Of a stretch of DNA of 64,000 nucleotides, positions 54,508-61,606 are shown one piece after another. Position numbers and translations under genes: made by a program. Positions within the stretch are counted from its first letter, which is position 1, and the number at the start of each line of letters is the position of its first letter. A model generated the notes under the pieces. The model ran no database searches and was not told where the DNA came from. It saw only the letters and a list, made by a program, of their open reading frames with translations. Source of the DNA: a virus; the IMG/VR virus record IMGVR_UViG_3300013005_003552, positions 1 to 64,000 of that record. One strand, given 5' to 3'.

Positions 54508-54682
54508 CCAATGGTATATCAACGCAGGGCGTATCACACGCGAACAACGAGATATAATGATAAAATGGTGCCATGACTGCTGGGACGGCGGCTGGGGCGA
54601 ATGTGACACCAGTTTGGGCAATACTATTTTTATTTTCAAGCAGGCCGGCCAAGCTGATTGGTTCATGCTGCGTTGGAGTTGA
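54485..54682 (+). CDS. FKNExDA-LKW array protein 1
   Basis: 65 residues: helix (ITREQRDIMIKWCHDCWDGG) and the family ending IFIFKQAGQADWFMLRWS. Three Cys. First of about ten tandem small genes that share this C-terminal signature. Function unknown; probably a small alpha/beta fold whose last helix and strand are conserved. Confidence 0.7.
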   Translation: MKLTHLNDQWYINAGRITREQRDIMIKWCHDCWDGGWGECDTSLGNTIFIFKQAGQADWFMLRWS

Positions 54683-54707
54683 CATAATCCATGAGAATGC
54701 GTATAAT
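54679..54707 (+). promoter_or_regulatory. Consensus sigma70 promoter, leaderless spacing
   Basis: TTGACA, 17 bp, TATAAT (perfect match); six bases then ATG 54714. Confidence 0.82.
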
Positions 54708-54713
54708 TATAGC

Positions 54714-54899
54714 ATGACTACAATTACACTTATTGATCCCGAAATTGCCAGCCTAGCAGGCGAATGGGCTGTGAATAACATTGGTTACAAGTATTGGACG
54801 CTGAATGCAGACAATATTTTTTCTAAAAAACCATTGTATCATTTCAAATTCAAACACAAAAAAGACGCTGTTCTATTTTCACTAAAATGGGCATCTTGA
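54714..54899 (+). CDS. FKNExDA-LKW array protein 2, leaderless
   Basis: 61 residues: MTTITLIDPEIASLAGEWAV, then LYHFKFKHKKDAVLFSLKW. A perfect promoter places +1 on this ATG, and no Shine-Dalgarno exists. The stop overlaps the deformylase gene by 13 nt, so this frame may drive translation of that gene. Confidence 0.72.
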   Translation: MTTITLIDPEIASLAGEWAVNNIGYKYWTLNADNIFSKKPLYHFKFKHKKDAVLFSLKWAS

Positions 54900-55345
54900 T
54901 TCCAAACAAGCTTCGTCTCACACATCGTGTGCTAAAAAATGTTGCCAAGCCTGTCACCTTTGAGGATGCACGGCCACTCATGCGCCTGGCCACCATGATG
55001 CACCAGTTCATGACTAACAGTGATGCAATTGGCTTGGCTGCACCACAGGTGGGCATCAGCCGCAGAGTGTTTGTGATGAGTGTTAACGGATTGACCAGGA
55101 CCTGTTTCAATCCTGAATTTTTTGATGCCACAACAGATCAACTGTTTGAATGCCAGGAAGGTTGTTTGAGCTTTCCTGATGAATATGTACTTACACATCG
55201 TCCAAGAAAGATCTGGGCTAGATACCAAGACATACACGGTGACTGGCATGAAGAAGAACTAGAAGAACTTGCCGCTGTGTGCTATCAGCATGAGCTGGAT
55301 CACTTGAATGGGGTAACCATGCATGATCGTCATGATCAAGGATGA
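54887..55345 (+). CDS. def: Peptide deformylase
   Basis: 152 residues. All three motifs are intact: IGLAAPQVGIS (motif 1), ECQEGCLSFPDE (motif 2, Cys metal ligand) and CYQHELDHLNG (motif 3, HExxH). The enzyme removes the formyl group from new proteins. Phage-encoded deformylases are known in cyanophages. It lies inside the small-gene array and overlaps both neighbours. Confidence 0.93.
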   Translation: MGILIPNKLRLTHRVLKNVAKPVTFEDARPLMRLATMMHQFMTNSDAIGLAAPQVGISRRVFVMSVNGLTRTCFNPEFFDATTDQLFECQEGCLSFPDEYVLTHRPRKIWARYQDIHGDWHEEELEELAAVCYQHELDHLNGVTMHDRHDQG

Positions 55346-55565
55346 CAGCTTGCCGTTTCCTGCACACTGGACACAGGTGTTCATGCCCTGGGAACGCATG
55401 TTGGAACAACACCCTAACTGTCATGACTTGACCAATTGGGTGAATGAGTATGCAGGATTTGGTAGATATCAGTTGCGTGGACCAGAGTGGAATCCTACCG
55501 CAGGTTTTTTGTTTTACTTTGAAGATGCAAGAGACGCAGAGGTTTTTATATTAAAATGGATGTAA
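55323..55565 (+). CDS. FKNExDA-LKW array protein 3
   Basis: 80 residues; ATG 55332 is an alternative start. KDDSLPFPAHWTQVFMPWER and the ending AGFLFYFEDARDAEVFILKW. Overlaps the deformylase gene by 23 nt and the next gene by 10 nt. Confidence 0.68.
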   Translation: MIVMIKDDSLPFPAHWTQVFMPWERMLEQHPNCHDLTNWVNEYAGFGRYQLRGPEWNPTAGFLFYFEDARDAEVFILKWM

Positions 55566-55795
55566 GAATACCACAAAGATATCAACACCAGACCGACAAA
55601 GGACGATACTACATTCGTCTTTTGGGCATCGAGCCTGATAGCCCTCCTTTTCCCGACAGTACCTTGACAGAAAAGGAAGCCGATGCTATAATGTTATGGA
55701 GCATGGAACATCAATGCGGAGTGCGCATGAGTTTTGACATGTGGAATTTCAAAAACGAAAAAGACCTAATGGCCTTTATTCTCAAATGGTGCTAG
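55556..55795 (+). CDS. FKNExDA-LKW array protein 4
   Basis: 79 residues: DVRIPQRYQHQTDKGRYYIR, TEKEADAIMLWSMEHQCGVR, and the ending MWNFKNEKDLMAFILKWC, the clearest form of the signature. Its start overlaps the previous LKW codons. Confidence 0.7.
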   Translation: MDVRIPQRYQHQTDKGRYYIRLLGIEPDSPPFPDSTLTEKEADAIMLWSMEHQCGVRMSFDMWNFKNEKDLMAFILKWC

Positions 55796-55796
55796 T

Positions 55797-56003
55797 ATGG
55801 AACAGGTTAGATTGGCCTGGAAAGGCGAACAACACAATGAAAGCGAACGAGGAATTAGAATCAGTAGATTCCTCAAAGAGCATGAGCTTGTGATTGGCCG
55901 CGATTATACCTGGCGTCTGGACACTACACAGAAAGAAATTGTGTTCATGTTTGCCAATGATGCACAGAGTTGGGCCAGTATGATCACCATGAAAGAACTG
56001 TAA
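55797..56003 (+). CDS. FKNExDA-LKW array protein 5 (divergent)
   Basis: 68 residues: EQVRLAWKGEQHNESERGIR, then IVFMFANDAQSWASMITMKE. The ending keeps the F-x-F and helix but loses the final Lys-Trp. TAATG overlap with the next gene. Confidence 0.62.
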   Translation: MEQVRLAWKGEQHNESERGIRISRFLKEHELVIGRDYTWRLDTTQKEIVFMFANDAQSWASMITMKEL

Positions 56004-56254
56004 TGCATGTACAATCAAATTTCAGTATTGAGGTAAACGAAGGCACAGTGTACGACCAGAGGTATTACACAGCCGCGCCATTGGAAGCTGGTAAAGAGTG
56101 GCCGCACATGATGGCTTGGATGATTGAGACTTTTGGACCTAGTGCTGATAACGGGGTGTGGACTCCTAATATGCGTTGGTATGCTAACAATGCTAAGTTT
56201 TGGTTCCGCAACCAAACAGATTTAACATTGTTTTTACTGCGATGGAATAGATAG
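56003..56254 (+). CDS. FKNExDA-LKW array protein 6
   Basis: 83 residues from ATG 56003: YYTAAPLEAGKEWPHMMAWM, then AKFWFRNQTDLTLFLLRWNR. Helix and signature intact. Confidence 0.68.
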   Translation: MHVQSNFSIEVNEGTVYDQRYYTAAPLEAGKEWPHMMAWMIETFGPSADNGVWTPNMRWYANNAKFWFRNQTDLTLFLLRWNR

Positions 56255-56256
56255 CT

Positions 56257-56484
56257 GTGAAAAAACGCATGCGCTATTATGTCAAGCAAGGTTGGACTGT
56301 GGTTGTGTTGGAGGCGTCGTTGTTTGATGTAAAAAATTATCATAGCGCAAGAGCCTGGTGCGCTAAAGTATTTCAAGACAACACCTGGATTGGCAGACTT
56401 ACAGGTGAGTCTGCCGATAGCAAGTTTGCATTCAAAAATGAAGGAGACGCTACTCTGTTCAGTTTGAGATGGCTAAAGCAATGA
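56257..56484 (+). CDS. FKNExDA-LKW array protein 7
   Basis: 75 residues from GTG 56257: MRYYVKQGWTVVVLEASLFD, then SKFAFKNEGDATLFSLRW. Basic N-terminus. The last codons overlap the next start (ATGA). Confidence 0.68.
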   Translation: MKKRMRYYVKQGWTVVVLEASLFDVKNYHSARAWCAKVFQDNTWIGRLTGESADSKFAFKNEGDATLFSLRWLKQ

Positions 56485-56699
56485 TTACTGTGCCCATTGA
56501 ACCCTATTGGGAAAAATTACAGGAGCATCACCGGCAGCAGCAGTGTGACGAAGATTTTTGGGATTGGCTCAAACGCGAATATGGAGCATATCAAGTGTAC
56601 ATTGTGAGCAATCCTAGCGCAGTTGGTGAAGAAAAAGGCTGCGGATTGATGTTTGGGGAAGAAAGTGAAGCCACTCTGTTTACACTAAAATGGTCATGA
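56481..56699 (+). CDS. FKNExDA-LKW array protein 8
   Basis: 72 residues; ATG 56481 is chosen for its ATGA overlap (56469 is possible). ITVPIEPYWEKLQEHHRQQQ, then GLMFGEESEATLFTLKW. Confidence 0.66.
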   Translation: MITVPIEPYWEKLQEHHRQQQCDEDFWDWLKREYGAYQVYIVSNPSAVGEEKGCGLMFGEESEATLFTLKWS

Positions 56700-57043
56700 A
56701 ATATCGTGGGCGAGGTCTAGTACAAATCACAGGTCGAGAAAATCTGCAGGACGGGTTAGAAAATCAATTTGCCAAAATCCTAAAAGACGAAATTGATCGT
56801 GAGGTTCTGAACAACGCACTCTGGGAGGCTACATTGAAAGAATGCAAAGATTGGCATCCTGTTGAACTAAAATGGGAAAAGGGCAAAGACACAACTTATT
56901 TTTGGAATCAAGCCTGTGCCTGGGCTGTGGAAAATTTTGGACTTCCGGGCGAAAAATATGTCACTCACCCCAGCACAGACCACATGTTGTTCTTGTTCAA
57001 AAATGAAAAAGATGCTATACTAATGACACTTAAATGGTTGTAA
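56696..57043 (+). CDS. FKNExDA-LKW array protein 9 with GH19-like start
   Basis: 115 residues from ATG 56696 (ATGA). The first residues MKYRGRGLVQITGRENLQDG match the active-site segment of GH19 chitinase/endolysin proteins (YRGRGxIQxTGRxNY), but the rest of that domain is absent. The ending LFLFKNEKDAILMTLKWL is the array signature. It may be a remnant of a lysin fused to an array member, or chance similarity. Confidence 0.66.
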   Translation: MKYRGRGLVQITGRENLQDGLENQFAKILKDEIDREVLNNALWEATLKECKDWHPVELKWEKGKDTTYFWNQACAWAVENFGLPGEKYVTHPSTDHMLFLFKNEKDAILMTLKWL

Positions 57044-57044
57044 T

Positions 57045-57284
57045 ATGGACAAACCAATCAAACATCTGGAACTGTCATGTGAAGAGTGGGAAAAGGTCAA
57101 GCAACGCCTGCTTGAAGACTTTGGCCAAAAGATCTTGATCAGCTGGGTTATGAAACGCGAGTGCGGATTCACTGTGCGTACTCATACTCAATGGAGCCAA
57201 GACGGACGACATCATAAAGTGATAGTTTGTTTGGATTTCTACGATGAACGCATGAAAACTTGGTATATACTAAAATACACATGA
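57045..57284 (+). CDS. FKNExDA-LKW array protein 10 (divergent)
   Basis: 79 residues: KPIKHLELSCEEWEKVKQRL, then VIVCLDFYDERMKTWYILKYT. The ending keeps the helix and LKY instead of LKW. Last array member; ATGA overlap with the next gene. Confidence 0.62.
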   Translation: MDKPIKHLELSCEEWEKVKQRLLEDFGQKILISWVMKRECGFTVRTHTQWSQDGRHHKVIVCLDFYDERMKTWYILKYT

Positions 57285-57697
57285 AACTTAGCGAACAACA
57301 AATTGCCGAACTGGCAGCCATCTTTGATGATGTGATAACCAGTGACAGCGTTGCTGTGCAAAGTGCCTTTCAAAGACTGGCACTGCTCAGCAGCCTGGCC
57401 AGGCAAGAAAAAGAAGAACCCGGGCCATTTGCCATGTTGTTAAAAAGACTGGATTGGGCCGAATCGGAACTCAAAGACCTTCGACGAGATGTACAAATCA
57501 TGCAAAGCAGAGGCGACTATTCTTTTGCTGGGGAAAATTCTGTGTTTGATCTTGGACAAAACATGAACAGCAGTAACATGCCATATGTGTACAGTACAGG
57601 CACAGACACCATAAACATCACTCCGCTGACAGCCAGCGATTTGACCTGGGTTGGTAATATCACAATAGAAGGCTTACAATCTGTAACAATTAAGTAA
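57281..57697 (+). CDS. Phage protein of unknown function
   Basis: 138 residues from ATG 57281. N-terminal helices (EQQIAELAAIFDDVITSDSV, LDWAESELKDLRRDVQ) and a C-terminal beta part (DTINITPLTASDLTW). No family recognised. Confidence 0.62.
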   Translation: MKLSEQQIAELAAIFDDVITSDSVAVQSAFQRLALLSSLARQEKEEPGPFAMLLKRLDWAESELKDLRRDVQIMQSRGDYSFAGENSVFDLGQNMNSSNMPYVYSTGTDTINITPLTASDLTWVGNITIEGLQSVTIK

Positions 57698-57706
57698 GGA
57701 AAACAA

Positions 57707-58549
57707 ATGAGAAGTAATTATTGGACATGTTCAAAATTTGCAGATTGGCTGCGTGGCACAACCAAGCTCAAATGCGGTACCAGCGAAGAATGGGGCGAGT
57801 GGGAAGATCGCGCCAAAGCTGCTTATCCCATACGCTGGTGGCTAGCCGAAGAAGGCCTGGACAAATTACAAACTTTTATCATGTGGCCGGTGGATAGACT
57901 CTATGACATCAAGTACTATGTTAATAATCGCTGGGTCACTCGCACCCATGCGCTCACTGCTCACCCTAGGGATATTAAGCCTGGCGAGTGGCGCGATGTT
58001 GGCAACCGTTTTCTTCCATGTCTTTTTAACGAACTAGTTGACTTTGTTGAAGTTGAATTAGCTTGGTGGCAGATAGTATGGGACGGAGAGGCTCGCAAGA
58101 AGTACGAATCTCCTTGGTATGCAACTGGCTGGTTCCGTTGGCGCACCTGGCGCTGTCGTCAAGCAGGCCTAGACAATCTTGTCTGGCAAATGAGCATTAC
58201 TGCCAAGGAAGACTATGGCCTTAACCCTGACGACAAAGGCTACGGCAAACCAACGCTTCAGGCCAAAAATGCTGCAGAAATTATGGCCTTGTATAAATGG
58301 TGGACCGAAGTGTACCTTAATCGCCCAGATCCACACGACGCCAGTGGTTGGACCGAATACTGCGATCGCATGCGCCAAGAAAAAGGCGAAGGTGTGCGCT
58401 GGATTGGTGTTGAAAGTCAGAATCCTGAAACCAAAAAATTGGGCAAGCGGGCACTGGATCTGACTCATAAAATTGAAATGCAGTATGAAAAAGAAGACGA
58501 AGCCATGATGATTCGTTTGATCAAAATTCGCAACAGTTTGTGGACTTGA
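57707..58549 (+). CDS. Conserved phage protein
   Basis: 280 residues, Trp-rich. WTCSKFADWLRGTTKLKCGT, YPIRWWLAEEGLDKLQTFIM and RDIKPGEWRDVGNRFLPCLF are a pattern I know from large phages but without a function. C-terminal helices. TAAGGAAAAC precedes the ATG. No enzymatic motif. Confidence 0.76.
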   Translation: MRSNYWTCSKFADWLRGTTKLKCGTSEEWGEWEDRAKAAYPIRWWLAEEGLDKLQTFIMWPVDRLYDIKYYVNNRWVTRTHALTAHPRDIKPGEWRDVGNRFLPCLFNELVDFVEVELAWWQIVWDGEARKKYESPWYATGWFRWRTWRCRQAGLDNLVWQMSITAKEDYGLNPDDKGYGKPTLQAKNAAEIMALYKWWTEVYLNRPDPHDASGWTEYCDRMRQEKGEGVRWIGVESQNPETKKLGKRALDLTHKIEMQYEKEDEAMMIRLIKIRNSLWT

Positions 58550-58598
58550 TGAATCTGTATCAAATTTGAATAACTAACAAATATAGTTTGGAGAAATC

Positions 58599-58943
58599 AT
58601 GACAGAATTAATTGGTTGGTTTGTGGCCATTTACTTGTTGGTATTGGTTGTTCGCATAATGATATTGCGTATGGAAGCTCAGGAAAATTTTGACAAACTC
58701 AAAGCCGAAGCAGACAGGCGCATTAGAATCGTAGACCTGCAGCCTCTTCCTGAGCAGAATGCGTTATTGGCCTATGACAAAGAAAACAGTCAGTTTCTTG
58801 GTCAGGGTATCACAGAGGAAGATGTAAAACTCAGTATCATAACAAGATTTCCTGACAAGATTTTTATTTTACATGACAAAGTTTTTAGTGCTCTACACAG
58901 AGCTAATGCGGAGATTAAATTTGAAACATCAAGCACCCGCTGA
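58599..58943 (+). CDS. Membrane-anchored protein of unknown function
   Basis: 114 residues: one N-terminal helix (LIGWFVAIYLLVLVVRIMIL), a short coiled-coil (AQENFDKLKAEADRRIRI) and a soluble alpha/beta part. TTTGGAGAAATC precedes the ATG. Overlaps the next gene. Confidence 0.66.
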   Translation: MTELIGWFVAIYLLVLVVRIMILRMEAQENFDKLKAEADRRIRIVDLQPLPEQNALLAYDKENSQFLGQGITEEDVKLSIITRFPDKIFILHDKVFSALHRANAEIKFETSSTR

Positions 58944-59265
58944 AGGGATTCTACTACACAAGGATTTTGGAGATGCCAAATTCTATACGGTTCCGTGTGA
59001 CTGCTGTAACTCCGAATGCACCCACGATGTCTGCATCGAAGCAGACGAAACAGGAGTCACAGTCACCACATACACCACCCAGAAAACCAATTGGTGGAGC
59101 CAAAACAGGTGGCAAGTCATTTGGGGACTACTTACACGAGGCTATGTCAAATATGAAGCCTCGATCATAATGACTCCTCAAGCTGCGCTCAACTACTCTG
59201 CTGTGCTACAAAGTGCCAGTAAAGATGTGGCAGCGTTTCGCAAGCAACGACAAGCAAAGAAATGA
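58873..59265 (+). CDS. Phage protein with Cys cluster
   Basis: 130 residues (ATG 58909 is an alternative start that reduces the 71-nt overlap). VPCDCCNSECTHDVCIEADE is a Cys-rich loop suited to metal binding. Strands and a terminal helix follow. No family recognised. Confidence 0.6.
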   Translation: MTKFLVLYTELMRRLNLKHQAPAEGILLHKDFGDAKFYTVPCDCCNSECTHDVCIEADETGVTVTTYTTQKTNWWSQNRWQVIWGLLTRGYVKYEASIIMTPQAALNYSAVLQSASKDVAAFRKQRQAKK

Positions 59266-59552
59266 TTTATTTGCATTTTGACATTGTAAATCCCTGGCAC
59301 AACGAACATCGCTGGCCCTGGCGCACACTGTATCAGGGTGGCTGGCGTGTTAGTAAAAATAAAACACTGGAAATATGTGTAGACTACTATCCAATTGCAC
59401 TGGCACATGCCAACTTGGACACTCGTTTGCAGGGGCGGGATCATGCAGGTTTTGAAATCAGCTTTGGTATACTAGGGCTAGGTGTGCAACTATCTCTGCC
59501 AGACCGCCGACATTGGGATTACAAAACCAACACATGGGCCAAGCATGACTAA
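59262..59552 (+). CDS. Phage protein of unknown function
   Basis: 96 residues: YLHFDIVNPWHNEHRWPWRT, then HAGFEISFGILGLGVQLSLP and an ending with RHWDYKTNTW. Beta-rich. I recall similar phage proteins with the FDIxNPW start. ATGA overlap upstream. Confidence 0.65.
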   Translation: MIYLHFDIVNPWHNEHRWPWRTLYQGGWRVSKNKTLEICVDYYPIALAHANLDTRLQGRDHAGFEISFGILGLGVQLSLPDRRHWDYKTNTWAKHD

Positions 59553-59691
59553 CTTTATCTTTGGGTTAGAATGGTTTGTGTACGGATTTGTTTGTGGTTT
59601 TTTAGCCACACCTGTTTGGCGCTTCTTGACAAAATGTGTAGAAGAGTATAAACTAGCAAGACAACAATGGCACCGAGGACCTGATCTATGA
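59545..59691 (+). CDS. Small membrane-anchored protein, 48 residues
   Basis: MTNFIFGLEWFVYGFVCGFL then ATPVWRFLTKCVEEYKLARQ: one membrane segment and an amphipathic tail. Overlaps both neighbours (8 and 4 nt). Confidence 0.62.
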   Translation: MTNFIFGLEWFVYGFVCGFLATPVWRFLTKCVEEYKLARQQWHRGPDL

Positions 59692-60080
59692 CCATGCATC
59701 TTGCACACCCTGCGCTGAGCCTAACCGGTAAGAAAAAAGGCAAGATAAAATTTCGTAATGCCGATGAAGCCAAAAAGTCTCGCGAACTTGACGCCAGCTG
59801 GAAAGAACTGCAAGCCAAGTGGGGGCTAGAACTTGAAACCAAACGCAAAAATCGTGCCATGGCAGCACCCGCCTATGTACCGCCTCGTACAATGCATCGC
59901 GGTGCCGAGCAACCTCGCCTGCCCAGCCGCGACACAGGCTTAGGTAACGCTGTGCTAGCACCTGCAAAGGTCTATACAGGTACCAAGGTCAAAGGTATTG
60001 CTACCATGCACAAGTCAAATGCTGTGCCGGTGTTTAGCGATGAAGAAGCTGTTGAGATAAGTAAGATGCGCCGTGGTTAA
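59688..60080 (+). CDS. Conserved phage protein
   Basis: 130 residues. LTGKKKGKIKFRNADEAKKS then RELDASWKELQAKWG is a signature I recall from many tailed phages. Lys-rich and partly disordered (PPRTMHRGAEQPRLPSRDTG). Function unknown. ATGA overlap upstream. Confidence 0.72.
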   Translation: MTMHLAHPALSLTGKKKGKIKFRNADEAKKSRELDASWKELQAKWGLELETKRKNRAMAAPAYVPPRTMHRGAEQPRLPSRDTGLGNAVLAPAKVYTGTKVKGIATMHKSNAVPVFSDEEAVEISKMRRG

Positions 60081-60105
60081 CGGCAGATAAGGAGAAAATT
60101 TTTCA

Positions 60106-60330
60106 GTGGCCAAGAAAGACGAATTCGTAACGGCACAAGGCACCGTGGACGAAGTATTACCCAACGCAACATTCAGAGTTATTCTGAAAGACAGTCAACA
60201 CAAAATAACAGCATATTTAGGCGGCAGACTGCGCCAAAACAATATCAAGGTATTGATGGGCGACGAAGTAGAAATTGAAATGAGCCCATATGATCTTACC
60301 AAAGGACGCATTACCTATCGTAATAAATAG
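60106..60330 (+). CDS. infA: Translation initiation factor IF-1
   Basis: 74 residues, the length of bacterial IF-1. The S1/OB-fold pattern FVTAQGTVDEVLPNATFRVI, LKDSQHKITAYLGGRLRQNN and IKVLMGDEVEIEMSPYDLTK then GRITYRNK is nearly complete. IF-1 binds the ribosomal A site and helps select initiation complexes. GTG start with AAGGAGAAAAT upstream. A phage IF-1 could bias initiation towards phage messages, several of which look leaderless (inference). Confidence 0.93.
   Translation: MAKKDEFVTAQGTVDEVLPNATFRVILKDSQHKITAYLGGRLRQNNIKVLMGDEVEIEMSPYDLTKGRITYRNK
60324..60329 (+). promoter_or_regulatory. T4-type late promoter, leaderless spacing
   Basis: TAAATA overlaps the infA stop; GTTGT then ATG 60335. 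Confidence 0.5.
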
Positions 60331-60334
60331 TTGT

Positions 60335-60898
60335 ATGAGCAATATACGACAGTTGATAGCCTTGGTAGAAAGCAAGGAGAAAAAGGATCTAGTGCAGGCA
60401 GACTTGCCTTACAAACGCACAGATCTTGATCCCGTAAAATCCAAAGAAACACTGGACTATCACTACGGTACTCTGTATCGAGGTTATGTGGATCGTTACA
60501 ATGCCGGCGAGGGTGATGCTGACTTCAATGAAGCAGGCGCCTTCTTGCACAACATCTATTTCACACAACTGCAACCACCCTCGCCCGGTAACAAACCACA
60601 TGGTGCAAGCCTGGAACTGATCAATCGTAAGTTTAATAACTACAACAAGTTCCAAAAAGCCATAGAAAAAGAAGCCATGAGCATACAAGGGTCTGGTTGG
60701 GTGTACATGAGTCGGTCGGGTGAAATCAAGACTATCAAGAATCATCAAATTAAAAAAGACATAGCTCTGCTCATTGACTGGTGGGAACATGCCTGGGTTC
60801 TAGATTATCGAGCTGACAAAGCCAAGTATCTAAAAAATACCTGGCGGATGATCAACTGGGAAATGATCAACCGCAGAATCTACGGCGGATTAAGATAA
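60335..60898 (+). CDS. Fe/Mn superoxide dismutase
   Basis: 187 residues from ATG 60335. Metal ligands are visible in [13 protein letters not shown] (first His), GAFLHNIYF (second His), [12 protein letters not shown] (Asp and third His). The family converts superoxide to peroxide and oxygen. The second position of the usual HHxxHH helix is changed (YHYGTLY), as in other phage forms I recall. N-terminal extension ([15 protein letters not shown]) is unusual. Leaderless late start. Confidence 0.88.
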   Translation: MSNIRQLIALVESKEKKDLVQADLPYKRTDLDPVKSKETLDYHYGTLYRGYVDRYNAGEGDADFNEAGAFLHNIYFTQLQPPSPGNKPHGASLELINRKFNNYNKFQKAIEKEAMSIQGSGWVYMSRSGEIKTIKNHQIKKDIALLIDWWEHAWVLDYRADKAKYLKNTWRMINWEMINRRIYGGLR

Positions 60899-60899
60899 C

Positions 60900-61232
60900 A
60901 TGACTTATATTGTAGATGGTGCTTGCATACGCTGCAAGTATCAAGACTGCGTTTCTGTATGTCCGGTGGATTGTTTTTTTGAAGGACCGGAATTTCTAGT
61001 AATTGATCCTGACCAGTGCATAGACTGCGGAGTATGTGAGCCTGAATGCCCGGCTGGTGCCATACACCCCGATACCCACATGACTCCAGAACTGGAATAT
61101 TGGGCTGCAAAAAATCAAGAACTAGTCACAGTTTATAAACCCATAAGTGTAAAGGGCTCAGTTCCTGAATATGCAGACTCATGGAACCCTAGATTAAATA
61201 CCAGTGTTGGTGACAAAAAGGACCTACTATGA
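60900..61232 (+). CDS. fdxA: 7Fe ferredoxin, FdxA-like
   Basis: 110 residues. Cluster motifs [18 protein letters not shown] and [16 protein letters not shown] give the 3Fe-4S plus 4Fe-4S pattern of bacterial FdxA, and the length matches. Carries electrons to unknown acceptors. Starts right after the SOD stop; ATGA overlap with ErpA. Confidence 0.93.
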   Translation: MTYIVDGACIRCKYQDCVSVCPVDCFFEGPEFLVIDPDQCIDCGVCEPECPAGAIHPDTHMTPELEYWAAKNQELVTVYKPISVKGSVPEYADSWNPRLNTSVGDKKDLL

Positions 61233-61552
61233 TTGAAATTAAACCTAGCGCAATTGCCAAAATTAAAGATCTAATAGCAGAAGAAAACAATCCAGATCTT
61301 AAACTACGCATATTTGTACAAGGTGGTGGTTGCTCCGGCTTCAGCTATGGGTTTACATTTGATGAAATTGTAAACGAAGATGACTTTGACCTTGAATTTG
61401 ACGGCATGCATCTGCTGGTAGACAGCATGAGCAGCCAGTATTTACAAGGTGCAGAAGTGGATTATACCGAAAATCTCATGGGCAGTGAGTTCAAAATCAA
61501 GAACCCAAACGCACAAACAACCTGCGGTTGCGGCAGCAGTTTTAGTATCTAA
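61229..61552 (+). CDS. erpA: A-type Fe-S carrier, ErpA/IscA
   Basis: 107 residues. The three conserved cysteines are in [11 protein letters not shown] and TTCGCGSSF. The family delivers Fe-S clusters to apo-enzymes. It sits with FdxA, a Fe-S protein, and SOD, so one role may be to keep Fe-S and redox enzymes working during infection. ATGA start overlap. Confidence 0.93.
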   Translation: MIEIKPSAIAKIKDLIAEENNPDLKLRIFVQGGGCSGFSYGFTFDEIVNEDDFDLEFDGMHLLVDSMSSQYLQGAEVDYTENLMGSEFKIKNPNAQTTCGCGSSFSI

Positions 61553-61580
61553 CGCCAAATTCCTTTATACCTACACCTTC

Positions 61581-61587
61581 ATAAATA
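61581..61587 (+). promoter_or_regulatory. T4-type late promoter box
   Basis: ATAAATA; +1 near 61593 and a leader with GAGGGTGG before ATG 61607. Confidence 0.6.
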
Positions 61588-61606
61588 TCAAATATGAGGG
61601 TGGATG

